A DNA stretch of 64,000 bases, taken from NCBI RefSeq assembly GCF_030816195.1, contig NZ_JAUSXS010000001.1, forward strand, positions 496,001 to 560,000, in the 5' to 3' direction. Under the pieces are notes generated by a model. The model did not search any database, was not told the DNA's origin, and saw nothing but the letters and a program-made list of their open reading frames with translations. Below, piece by piece: positions 46,424 through 55,433 of the stretch. Made by a program: the position numbers and the translations under genes. Numbering within the stretch: position 1 is the first letter of the stretch; each line of letters opens with the position of its first letter. This DNA is from Pseudomonas sp. W4I3 (lineage in GTDB: Bacteria > Pseudomonadota > Gammaproteobacteria > Pseudomonadales > Pseudomonadaceae).

Positions 46424-47413
46424 ATGACCCAACCCGCCCAGAACGTCATGGTGCTCTACACCGGCGGCACCATCGGCATGCAGGCCAGCGCCAACGGCCT
46501 GGCGCCCGCTTCGGGCTTTGAAGCGCGGATGAGCGACTACCTCGCCAGCCAACCACAACTGCGCGTGCCAGCGTGGCGCTTTCGCGAAATGGCGCCGCTG
46601 ATCGACAGCGCCAACATGACCCCGGCTTACTGGCAACGCTTGCGTGTGGCGGTGGTCGAGGCGGTCGAGGCCGGCTGCGATGCGGTGCTGATCCTGCACG
46701 GTACCGACACCCTGGCCTACAGCGCCGCCGCCATGAGCTTCCAACTGCTGGGCTTGCCGGCGCCGGTAGTGTTTACCGGCTCGATGCTGCCAGCCGGCGT
46801 ACCGGACAGCGACGCCTGGGAAAACCTCGGCGGCGCCCTCGTGGCACTCGGTGAAGGCCTGTCGTCGGGGGTACACCTGTACTTCCACGGTGAGCTGCTG
46901 GCGCCGACCCGCTGCGCAAAGATCCGCAGCTTCGGCCGCAAGCCGTTCGCCACCCTGCAGCGTCAAGGCGGCGTGGCCCGTGCCGAATCGGTGCCGGGCA
47001 CGCTGGATTATCGCCAGGACAAAGCGCCAGCCTGCATCGGCGTACTGCCCTTGGTGCCGGGCATCACGCCCGCGCAACTCGACGGCTTGCTCGGCAGCGG
47101 CATTCAGGCGCTGGTGCTTGAGTGTTTCGGCAGCGGCACCGGGCCGAGCGACAACCCCGAGTTTCTCGCCAGCCTCGAACGGGCACGGGACGCCGGCATC
47201 GTGGTGGTGGCGGTCACCCAATGCCATGAAGGTGGTGTGGAGCTGGATGTGTACGAAGCAGGCAGCCGCCTGCGCAGCGCAGGAGTTGTCTCGGGCGCGG
47301 GCATGACCCGGGAAACGGCGTTGGGCAAACTCAACGCGCTGATCGGCGCGGGTCTTGCGGCGGACGTGATCCGCCAGCTGCTGGCCGTCAACCTGTGCGG
47401 CGAACTGGACTGA
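46424..47413 (+). CDS. ansA: Asparaginase
   Basis: A 329-residue L-asparaginase hydrolysing asparagine to aspartate and ammonia. The two active-site motifs LYTGGTIGM (near residue 12) and LHGTDTLAY (near 91) are intact, and there is no signal peptide, so it is cytoplasmic. CAGGAGAA precedes the ATG. Its product is the substrate of AspA encoded 2 kb upstream. Confidence 0.92.
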   Translation: MTQPAQNVMVLYTGGTIGMQASANGLAPASGFEARMSDYLASQPQLRVPAWRFREMAPLIDSANMTPAYWQRLRVAVVEAVEAGCDAVLILHGTDTLAYSAAAMSFQLLGLPAPVVFTGSMLPAGVPDSDAWENLGGALVALGEGLSSGVHLYFHGELLAPTRCAKIRSFGRKPFATLQRQGGVARAESVPGTLDYRQDKAPACIGVLPLVPGITPAQLDGLLGSGIQALVLECFGSGTGPSDNPEFLASLERARDAGIVVVAVTQCHEGGVELDVYEAGSRLRSAGVVSGAGMTRETALGKLNALIGAGLAADVIRQLLAVNLCGELD

Positions 47414-47521
47414 CACCGGGATACTTAAGCACCACCCCTTCTGATGGAGCGCTTTCTAGCATGGTGACACCCGAGGCCTGGCCCCGGGTTGTTTTCCTCG
47501 CCGCGCCCATCAGGACTCATC

Positions 47522-48505
47522 ATGACCTCGACCACCGCAGTAAAAACCACCCGCGATCCTACGGTCGCCCTGCTGAACCTGCTGTCCCTTGGCCCCTCAT
47601 TTCGCGAAGTTGCCGCCGCCCTGTTGCGAGAGCAACTACGAGCACGTTATCCCAACGTAGACATCGACCCTGACATCGCCATGATCGGCACGCCCCAGCG
47701 GGACATTGTCGGTGAGCAGATTGTCACCCAAGCCGTCGAGTACCAGACACTGGCCGGCATCCTGGCCAGGCAGGCCGTGCAGGCCATCCCGGCCCTGTAT
47801 ATCGAGGGTGAACATTTCCTCACCCAGCAGCCGATCACCGAACCGCCCGTGCATTTACCGGTGCGCGTCGATGAGATTGCCAACATCATCAACTACCTCG
47901 CGCCCGTGATGCTGCGTGGCTACCAGGCCCTGCAATTGGATTTCTGGAATCAGCCCAAAGGCAATACCGGTCCGAATTGGCGCGGGCTGTCCAACGCATT
48001 GCGCGACGTCTGGAATGTCGACACGGTACCCGGCTGGAGCCATGCCGATTGCGTCATGGCACGCAAGCTGTACCACGCGACCGACCTGAGCGATCGCAGT
48101 GTCGATGACCGCCACGACACCCATGCGTATGTGCTGGATATCGACCAAGTCAATGAGGACGGCACCACAACACACGTCAACGACATCCTCCTCGCGGTGC
48201 TGATCGGCAAACAGAACGGTAGCGAGGTTGTGCTCACCTACTCATTGCTACACGGCTACGAGAGATATACCTCTCGCGAGCAGTTCGGCCAGGCGGTTCC
48301 GGCATTGCTCGACGCCTCCATCCCGCGCAAGAAAGTCCAGTGGCGGCTGTTCGAGCCCGAGGGCAACTTTTTTGACTGGCAAGCCTGTGAGTTGATTTCG
48401 ATGCAGATCGAAGCCATCGGCACCCTCGATTTCTCGGACCTACGAGGCACACAGGCGCCTATGCCCACGCGTCCACGCGGGCGAGACCACGGGCCAGGCG
48501 CCTAA
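47522..48505 (+). CDS. Giant toxin-like gene, N-terminal ORF (split)
   Basis: A 327-residue frame with AGGA 7 bases upstream of ATG 47522. It resembles the N-terminal region of large Pseudomonas dermonecrotic-toxin-domain proteins, with GPSFREVAAALLREQLRARY, IPALYIEGEHFLTQQP, WNVDTVPGWSHADCVMAR and VQWRLFEPEGNFFDW. In the relatives as I recall them this region is joined to what is encoded from 48507. Here it ends in a low-complexity RPRGRDHGPGA one base before the next start. The other frame is open through the junction, so a single-base insertion is likely. Confidence 0.7.
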   Translation: MTSTTAVKTTRDPTVALLNLLSLGPSFREVAAALLREQLRARYPNVDIDPDIAMIGTPQRDIVGEQIVTQAVEYQTLAGILARQAVQAIPALYIEGEHFLTQQPITEPPVHLPVRVDEIANIINYLAPVMLRGYQALQLDFWNQPKGNTGPNWRGLSNALRDVWNVDTVPGWSHADCVMARKLYHATDLSDRSVDDRHDTHAYVLDIDQVNEDGTTTHVNDILLAVLIGKQNGSEVVLTYSLLHGYERYTSREQFGQAVPALLDASIPRKKVQWRLFEPEGNFFDWQACELISMQIEAIGTLDFSDLRGTQAPMPTRPRGRDHGPGA

Positions 48506-48506
48506 C

Positions 48507-51500
48507 ATGGCCTGGCTTGAACACGCGCTGCCCGACTGGCTGCAAAAAGCCAACGCTGCGGACCTTGACGCCTATTCCCGGCGCCTCAAAGAACTTTCTG
48601 CGCTGCACAGCCTCAACGCCGGCAAGTCCTACCAGGACGGCATCGCCACCCTCGAACAATTCGCCCTCGATAAGCTGAAGACCGAGATGCTCAACGACGG
48701 TCACGCCAACGCTGCCACGCTGTCGCTTGACACCTTCGAAATCGAAGTACAGAGCCAAGTGATCTGGGGCACCTTCACCGTGCCGGGTCAGGTCGAAACC
48801 ACCTCTTTCAGCCTGGCGCAACTGGCGCTGCAAAACCTGATTGCCCTGCCGCTGGGCAACAAGACCCTGCGTCAACGCAATGGCCGGCCCGTTCCCGACT
48901 GGTTGACGGTCAGCTACGTGCAAGAGTTGATTACCCGCATCGATATCGGCAGCACCTACCCTGCCCTGGTCAACAGCATGCTGCTTGGCGACCAGCAGGA
49001 GTCAGCCCGACGCCAGCAGTTGTACGCCAGCCACCTGCGTATTCAACTGCCATTACTGGCGCTGCAACTCAAGATACGCAACGAGGCTGGCCTGGATGAG
49101 CGCGGCTACCGGTATGTCGCCGCCGTGATGGCGCGTGAGGAAAACGATCGTCAAGTCGAGGGGCAGGCCATTGTTATCCGTCCACTGGCGTTTTTCCCCA
49201 AGCGCCGCACCGACGCGTCCCAGGACGTAGTGGCGAATATGTTTGTCATCGGCCCCCGGGACATGAGCGCAGGTCCCTGCTTGCTGTACCGTCCCCTGCT
49301 CGACCAGCCACTGGCGCAGTACCCTTCGCCGGCGAACCTGCTGTATTCGATCCAGCAGTCCGCGAGCCTGCGGGACTCGGTGCTGGCCTGGCTGCCCGAT
49401 GACGTGCGCGATGACTACGCCCACTACGTATTTCCAGGCTCCCTGCCATCGCCCTGGGCGGTTGTCGAGTTTCTGGTGGATCCGTCGAAACTGCTGACCC
49501 TGAGCGGGCCGATGTCGCTGGGCGAGGGCACCTTGACTGGCGACCCGTTCGAAGCATTGTTCAACGCTAATGCCAATGCACTGGTGACGCTGGCGGACCG
49601 CCAATCCGTATCCAACGCCGAGGCGCGGTGGGCAACGCTCAAGCACGCCGGCTGGCTGATCTTCAATGCAGCCCTGCCGTTTCTCGGCAGTGCCGTCGGC
49701 GCCGGGGCGTGGATATGGCAATTGATGGATCAACTGCAGGCGATCGTTGACGCTCAGGATCATGCCGATACGCAGGCCACCTGGGAACGCTTCGCCGACC
49801 TGCTGCTGAATCTGGGCCTGGCCGTTGCGTTGCACAGCCTTACCCGCGGCACCTCGCGCGGTCGCCCGGCAGAGCAAGAAACCGAACCAGAGCAGGTCTC
49901 GCCGCCCAAAGCCATCCCCCCCAAGGCGCCGCCGCCGTTGGTGAGTGAAGCGGCCGACATTCGCGACGAGCAGTGGCCCGTCGATCATTCCCAGTCGCTG
50001 CATACCAGTGGCGCATTGAATCAGCTTCCGAAGCACCTGGACGCCATGCTGGACAAATTGAAGCTCACCAAACCCGCTGAACTGGGTGAGCCCATCAGTG
50101 AGGCCGGCCCCTACAGGCACCTCTACCAAGCCGATGAAAAATACTACGCCCCAGTGGGCACGCGCTGGTTCGAGGTGCGGGTGGACGAGGATGAGCGCGT
50201 CGTTGTTGTCGACCCGTATCAACCCGGACGTAGCGGGCCACCGTTGGTTGCCAATCGCCAGGGCAACTGGTTCGTCGATACCCGTCTGGGCCTGCGCGGC
50301 GGCGGCCCCATGGTTATGGCCCGTAAAGCGCAGACACGCGCCCAACAGCGCGCCGAGGCATTGCGCAAGCAACTGAGCGAATTCGAGAAGGCCAAGAAAA
50401 CCGCACAGGGCGACCTGCAGAAAGCCCGCCAAGAGATGGACCAGGCCGCTTCCACCTCGGCACAAGCGCGGCGACAAGACTACCTGCACACCCTGCGAAG
50501 CCAACGCCAGGACTATGAAACCGCGCTGCAGCGTCTCAAGGAGCTGCACCTCCATGCGCCGACTCCCGACTATGCGCCAAGGGCTATCGGCTACGTCAAA
50601 GCCCAACTGGACCTTGAGGCGGCCAGCCTTCGGGAAGCCCAGACCGAGTTCCACCCCGTGTTCGAGGAGTTTTTGGCGCATATCAAGCAGGAGCCCGCTT
50701 CGTCTCGGCAGCGGCCGATTGAAACGGCTCGGAAAATAACGGACCTCAGTCCGCAGATCATCCAGCACCTGGACTACATCGACACGCGCTTCAGCCAATT
50801 GCGGACGCTGTCTATCGAGGGGTTGGAACTGATCCGGAATACCAAGCGCCTGCTGCCCGCCTACACCAGCGATATGCTCAAGGCATTGAACGTCACAGTC
50901 GCCCGCGACTTGTGCCTGGATCCGAGAACCGTCGCCACGACGCCGATGGCCTGGGCGGCGATCGACAGTATCGTCGACCGCGCCGTTCTGGCCATCCAAT
51001 GCTTGCAGGACACTCTGGAGGAGCGCAGCGAGTCACGTCTGGACGAACGGATCGATAGCCTGATCAGCCTGATCGAGCAGTTCAAGCTTGTCGACGAGCG
51101 CCTGCAGGACTTTCCCGAAGAGTTCAGTGACGAAGCGCTCATTGAGCCGATTCAGCGCCTACGCGAGCAAATCAAAGCCTTCAACAAACAGAGCAGTCAT
51201 AACCTGGCGTTGCTCACGAACGAACGCAACATGTTGCGAACCCGTGCGACGCCACCGCCAACCCCGCCACGACCGAAGAAAAAATTCATCAGTACCCGCT
51301 ACTACGGGGTCATGATCGGGGAACAGCGTCTGACTCCGATTGGCCTGGAAACCGACTGGGTGGACATCCGCTCACCGCTGACGGAAAAGATTGTCGCCAC
51401 CTTCCACGAGAAAACCCCCGGCGTCTGGGTTGAGCACCTGCCTCCCACCTCAACGTCCGTCTCTGGCGTCGATCTGCAAACCAGCATCAATGCCGGCCAG

Positions 51501-52115
51501 ACGCTGCTCGACCAGTTGCCCGCCTTCGAGCTGCGCGCCACCGCCCATGCCAACAAACCGTCACGCACCGCCATAGGCGTGGAGCAGATGTTTCATCAGC
51601 ATGCCAGGCGGCTGGAACAGGCGAGCGCCGATATCGATGAGGCACTCACCGCCAGCAACGCCACCGAAAGCAACACGCTGTCCGCCGCCACAGTCAACAA
51701 GGCGCTCAATGACGAGATAAATAGTCTCAATCGACAGGCCAAGGAGCATCGACTAAGAATCAGCAAACTCAGCCCTCCCACGATGACGGCCCTGGAGTGG
51801 CTGGTGCGCAACGGGCAACTCACGATAAAGAAAACCGTCAACCGTCGCCGCATCAAAGGCGAAACCCCCGACTACCTGGATGAATACGCCATCAGTGAGC
51901 GCGGCTCCCACCAAGTCCTCTGGTATGCGCATTTTCACTACAGCACCCACTGGACGCCGAACAAGTCATTCATCAGCGCTCGCCTGAAAACCGTAGCGGA
52001 ACAACGCCTGGGAGCGGCGGCTGATTCCGTCAAAGGCCTGGATGAGACGCAAAGGGTAGCGTTCTACAGCAGCGAGATCAGCCTGGCGCAGGCCCAGCGG
52101 GTATTTTTCCCATAA
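48507..52115 (+). CDS. Giant toxin-like gene, main ORF (DUF6543-type)
   Basis: A 1202-residue frame starting MAWLEHALPDWLQKANAADL, one base after the stop of the previous ORF. VANMFVIGPRDMSAGPCLLY and YVFPGSLPSPWAVVEF match the dermonecrotic-toxin-like DUF6543 region as I remember it. Then come a hydrophobic hairpin (about 378-405), a β module near 545 (YYAPVGTRWFEV), a long coiled coil (about 608-690) and a final domain with WYAHFHYS near 1142. The last two domains are shared with the protein at 33344-39031. Biochemical activity is unknown and no immunity gene adjoins. A weak AGG 8 bases before the ATG might allow coupled translation. Confidence 0.75.
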   Translation: MAWLEHALPDWLQKANAADLDAYSRRLKELSALHSLNAGKSYQDGIATLEQFALDKLKTEMLNDGHANAATLSLDTFEIEVQSQVIWGTFTVPGQVETTSFSLAQLALQNLIALPLGNKTLRQRNGRPVPDWLTVSYVQELITRIDIGSTYPALVNSMLLGDQQESARRQQLYASHLRIQLPLLALQLKIRNEAGLDERGYRYVAAVMAREENDRQVEGQAIVIRPLAFFPKRRTDASQDVVANMFVIGPRDMSAGPCLLYRPLLDQPLAQYPSPANLLYSIQQSASLRDSVLAWLPDDVRDDYAHYVFPGSLPSPWAVVEFLVDPSKLLTLSGPMSLGEGTLTGDPFEALFNANANALVTLADRQSVSNAEARWATLKHAGWLIFNAALPFLGSAVGAGAWIWQLMDQLQAIVDAQDHADTQATWERFADLLLNLGLAVALHSLTRGTSRGRPAEQETEPEQVSPPKAIPPKAPPPLVSEAADIRDEQWPVDHSQSLHTSGALNQLPKHLDAMLDKLKLTKPAELGEPISEAGPYRHLYQADEKYYAPVGTRWFEVRVDEDERVVVVDPYQPGRSGPPLVANRQGNWFVDTRLGLRGGGPMVMARKAQTRAQQRAEALRKQLSEFEKAKKTAQGDLQKARQEMDQAASTSAQARRQDYLHTLRSQRQDYETALQRLKELHLHAPTPDYAPRAIGYVKAQLDLEAASLREAQTEFHPVFEEFLAHIKQEPASSRQRPIETARKITDLSPQIIQHLDYIDTRFSQLRTLSIEGLELIRNTKRLLPAYTSDMLKALNVTVARDLCLDPRTVATTPMAWAAIDSIVDRAVLAIQCLQDTLEERSESRLDERIDSLISLIEQFKLVDERLQDFPEEFSDEALIEPIQRLREQIKAFNKQSSHNLALLTNERNMLRTRATPPPTPPRPKKKFISTRYYGVMIGEQRLTPIGLETDWVDIRSPLTEKIVATFHEKTPGVWVEHLPPTSTSVSGVDLQTSINAGQTLLDQLPAFELRATAHANKPSRTAIGVEQMFHQHARRLEQASADIDEALTASNATESNTLSAATVNKALNDEINSLNRQAKEHRLRISKLSPPTMTALEWLVRNGQLTIKKTVNRRRIKGETPDYLDEYAISERGSHQVLWYAHFHYSTHWTPNKSFISARLKTVAEQRLGAAADSVKGLDETQRVAFYSSEISLAQAQRVFFP

Positions 52116-52181
52116 GTTGATCTGGCCGGGCAACGGCACACAACTTGCTGCCTGGCGGTGGTCTCTGTCGTGGAAACCCCT

Positions 52182-53174
52182 ATGCTCCATTCACACCTGA
52201 CCACCCTCAATGCCGTGTCCCTGATCCTCACCACCTTTGAGGCGCAGGGCCTGGCCGATGAGCATCTGCTGGCCGGCAGCGGCATCTGCGCGGCGGACCT
52301 GAGCCGCGCCGACACACGCATCACGACTCACCAGGAGATGCAGGTGTGCGCCAATGCCGTGGCCCTGCGAAGGGACATCGGCCTGGAACTGGGCCGGCGC
52401 ATGCATGTTTCGTCCTATGGTTTACTCGGCTATGCGCTGCTCACCAGTGCCACCTTCGGTGACGCTTTGCGCCTGGCGCTGCGTTATCCGGCGCTGTTGG
52501 GAACACTTTTCGAGCTGAACCTTGAAGAAGACGGCGAGCGGATCTGGTTCACCGCCAGCGACTATCGGGAAAACCCGGCGCTGGCGGCGTTCAATGTCGA
52601 GTTCTGCCTGGTGTCGCTCAAGGTCATCTGCAACGACCTATTAGGGTGCCCACTCCCGTTGCTCGGCGCACGTTTCGAGCACGCTGCGCCCGAGTACTGG
52701 CGGCGCTATGCCGACCCCTTCGACTGCCCGCTGCAATTCAACGGGCGCAGCAACGCCTTCGCCTTCGACAAGCACTGGCTCGCTCGACCCTTGCCTTTGG
52801 CCGACCCGGTCACCCACCGGGCCATGGCCGAGCGCTGCCGCAAACAGAACCTGGAGTTCACCGGGCGCCAGGCATGGCTGGGCCGCGTGCGCCAGTTGCT
52901 CGCGGCGCAGTTGCACGCCGCGCCGGGCCTGGAAGGGTTGGCTGAGCAAATGAACTGTTCGGCGCGCACCTTGCGTCGACATTTGCATGACCTTGGCTGC
53001 AGCTACCAGGAAATGCTCGATGAACTGCGCTTCGACCGGGCCAAACAGTTGCTGGGACAAGACGGGCTGACGATCCATCGGATTGCCGAGCAGTTGGGCT
53101 TCAGCGAAACCGCAAGCTTTCGCCACGCCTTCGTGCGCTGGAGCGGCGTGACGCCGAGTCAGTTCCGCGCCTGA
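52182..53174 (+). CDS. AraC family regulator with N-terminal arabinose-binding-like domain
   Basis: A 330-residue regulator. The N-terminal ligand domain contains LELGRRMHVSSYGLLGYAL. The C-terminal double helix-turn-helix has CSARTLRRHLHDLGCSYQEM and LGFSETASFRHAFVRWSGVT. ATG 52182 has GGAA 7 bases upstream; the frame upstream to 52158 lacks one. It stands 120 bases before the acetylpolyamine deacetylase gene on the same strand and probably controls it. Confidence 0.88.
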   Translation: MLHSHLTTLNAVSLILTTFEAQGLADEHLLAGSGICAADLSRADTRITTHQEMQVCANAVALRRDIGLELGRRMHVSSYGLLGYALLTSATFGDALRLALRYPALLGTLFELNLEEDGERIWFTASDYRENPALAAFNVEFCLVSLKVICNDLLGCPLPLLGARFEHAAPEYWRRYADPFDCPLQFNGRSNAFAFDKHWLARPLPLADPVTHRAMAERCRKQNLEFTGRQAWLGRVRQLLAAQLHAAPGLEGLAEQMNCSARTLRRHLHDLGCSYQEMLDELRFDRAKQLLGQDGLTIHRIAEQLGFSETASFRHAFVRWSGVTPSQFRA

Positions 53175-53294
53175 TGAGCGAATAATGGACAGACTCTTTG
53201 GCCATATCGATCCCCTTTTGGCCGCTGCGACCGTTCTCCCGTGCCGCTTCTGCCTCGACACTGCAAGGCATTCCTGAGCCTGCGGAGAACACTG

Positions 53295-54335
53295 ATGCTG
53301 ACGATCTATTCAGACGATCACCACCTGCACCACGGCCGTTGTGAGCTGATGGACGGGCAACTGATGCCATGCTTCGAAATGCCTTCGCGTGCGGATCACG
53401 TGCTGCAACGGGTCAACGACCGCGCACTCGGCCCGGTGCAGCCGCCTCGCGATTTCGGCCTGGGGCCGCTGGAACGCGTCCACAGCGCGGACTACCTGGC
53501 GTTCTTCAAGGGGGCCTGGGAGCGTTGGACCGCTTTCGGCCAGGACGGCGACTTGCTGCCTTACACCTGGCCCGCCCGCACCCTGCGCCAGATCCTGCCC
53601 ACCAGTCTGCACGGCCAGTTGGGCTACTACAGCTTTGACGGCGGCGCGCCGATCACTGCCGGCACCTGGCAGGCCGCCTACAGTGCCGCGCAAGTGGCGC
53701 TGACCGCTCAAGCGGCGATCCAGCAAGGCGCCCACAGTGCCTTTGCGCTGTGCCGGCCACCGGGGCATCACGCCGCCAGCGACTTGATGGGTGGCTATTG
53801 CTACCTCAACAACGCCGCTATTGCCGCCCAGGCCTTTGTCGATCAGGGCCGGCGCAAGGTGGCGATCCTTGATGTGGATTACCACCATGGCAACGGCACG
53901 CAATCGATTTTCTATGAACGCAGCGATGTGCTGTTCACCTCCATCCACGGCCATCCGGAAGCGGAATTTCCATTTTTCCTGGGCTATGCCGATGAGCGCG
54001 GCGTCGATGCGGGCGAAGGTTTCAACTTCAACTACCCACTGCCCGCCGGTTCGGCCTGGGACACCTGGAGTGCCGCGCTGGAAGAGGCCTGCCAAGAAAT
54101 CGACAGCTATGGCGCCGACGTCATCGTGGTGTCGCTGGGCGTGGACACGTTCAAAGACGACCCGATCTCGCAGTTCAAGCTCGACAGTCCGGATTACCTG
54201 GCCATGGGCCGCCGCATCGCACGCCTGGGCAAGCCCACGCTGTTCGTGATGGAAGGCGGCTACGCGGTGGAAGAAATCGGCATCAATGCCGTCAACGTAC
54301 TTGAAGGCTTCGAACTAGAGGTAGCGGCCCAATGA
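53295..54335 (+). CDS. Acetylpolyamine deacetylase (histone deacetylase family)
   Basis: A 346-residue zinc hydrolase. LCRPPGHHAASDLMGGYCYL gives the catalytic His pair, ILDVDYHHGNGTQSIFYE the zinc ligands, and VSLGVDTFKDDPISQFKL the third Asp region. The start MLTIYSDDHHLHHGRCELMD resembles acetylpolyamine amidohydrolases. These remove acetyl groups from acetylputrescine or acetylcadaverine so the polyamine can be degraded. GGAG lies 8 bases before the ATG. The stop overlaps the next start (ATGA), linking it to a polyamine-binding protein. Confidence 0.92.
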   Translation: MLTIYSDDHHLHHGRCELMDGQLMPCFEMPSRADHVLQRVNDRALGPVQPPRDFGLGPLERVHSADYLAFFKGAWERWTAFGQDGDLLPYTWPARTLRQILPTSLHGQLGYYSFDGGAPITAGTWQAAYSAAQVALTAQAAIQQGAHSAFALCRPPGHHAASDLMGGYCYLNNAAIAAQAFVDQGRRKVAILDVDYHHGNGTQSIFYERSDVLFTSIHGHPEAEFPFFLGYADERGVDAGEGFNFNYPLPAGSAWDTWSAALEEACQEIDSYGADVIVVSLGVDTFKDDPISQFKLDSPDYLAMGRRIARLGKPTLFVMEGGYAVEEIGINAVNVLEGFELEVAAQ

Positions 54336-55423
54336 ACACGCTCACATCCCTGGCCTTGTGCACGGCCCTGCTGGCCGGTGCCGTGCAGGCCGACGAAAAA
54401 ACCCTGAAGGTTTACAACTGGTTCGACTACATCACGCCTAAGGCGCTTGAGGATTTCAAGGCGCAGAATCCGGCCATCAAGCTGGTCTACGACATCTTCG
54501 ACACCAACGAAGCCCTGGAAGCCAAGCTGCTGACCGGCAACGCCGGCTATGACGTTGTGGTGCCGTCCAACGTGTTCCTCGCCAAGCAGATCGAGGCTGG
54601 CGTCTTCCAGCCGCTGGATCGCAGCCAACTGCCCAATTGGAACCACCTCGATCCCAAATTGATGAAGCTGATCGAAGCCAACGATCCCGGCAATAAATTC
54701 GCCGTGCCTTACATGTACGGCACCATTCTCATCGGCTTCAACCCGGCCAAGGTCAAGGCCGCGCTGGGCGACAGTGCGCCCGTGGACAGTTGGGACCTGA
54801 TCTTCAAGGAAGAGAACATCAGCAAGCTCAAGCAGTGCGGCGTGGCACTATTGGACTCGCCCTCGGAAATCCTGCCGCTGGCCCTGCAGCACCTGGGCCT
54901 GGACCCCAACAGCAGCAACCCCAAGGACTACGCCAAGGCCGAAGCGTTGCTGATGAAGATCCGCCCATACATCACCTATTTCCATTCGTCCAAGTACATG
55001 GCCGATATCGCCAACGGCGACATCTGTGTGGCGGTGGGCTATTCAGGCAGCTTCTCCCAGGCTGCCAACCGGGCCAAGGAAGCCAAGAATGGCGTGACCG
55101 TCGACATGCGCCTGCCCAAGGAAGGCGCGCCGATCTGGTTCGATATGCTCGCCATCCCCAAAGGCGCGCAGAATCCGCAGGACGCCTACACCTTCATCAA
55201 CTACCTGCTGCAACCCCAGGTGATCGCCCCCATCAGCGACTTTGTCGGCTACCCCAACCCGAACAAAGACGCGACCGAACACGTGGACCCGGCGATTCGC
55301 AACAACCCGAACCTGTACCCCACCGACGCGGCCATGGCCACGCTCTACACCCTCAAGCCCCTTGGCCGGGAAGCGGAGCGGGCCAGGACGCGGGCGTGGA
55401 GCAAGATCAAATCGGGACGCTGA
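54332..55423 (+). CDS. Polyamine ABC transporter substrate-binding protein
   Basis: A 363-residue periplasmic binding protein of the PotF/SpuD type, with a signal peptide (about 1-20). It contains LKVYNWFDYITPKALEDF, GYDVVVPSNVFLAKQIE and GDICVAVGYSGSFSQAAN. It probably captures (acetyl)polyamines. Permease and ATPase genes are not adjacent, so it must share a transporter encoded elsewhere. It is coupled to the deacetylase by a four-base overlap. Confidence 0.9.
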   Translation: MNTLTSLALCTALLAGAVQADEKTLKVYNWFDYITPKALEDFKAQNPAIKLVYDIFDTNEALEAKLLTGNAGYDVVVPSNVFLAKQIEAGVFQPLDRSQLPNWNHLDPKLMKLIEANDPGNKFAVPYMYGTILIGFNPAKVKAALGDSAPVDSWDLIFKEENISKLKQCGVALLDSPSEILPLALQHLGLDPNSSNPKDYAKAEALLMKIRPYITYFHSSKYMADIANGDICVAVGYSGSFSQAANRAKEAKNGVTVDMRLPKEGAPIWFDMLAIPKGAQNPQDAYTFINYLLQPQVIAPISDFVGYPNPNKDATEHVDPAIRNNPNLYPTDAAMATLYTLKPLGREAERARTRAWSKIKSGR

Positions 55424-55433
55424 GACGCAGCGC

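Noticed and set aside
44930..47416. An 828-residue open frame opposite the symporter and asparaginase genes
   Set aside because: It spans two well-supported genes and a terminator on the other strand; composition is that of an antisense shadow.
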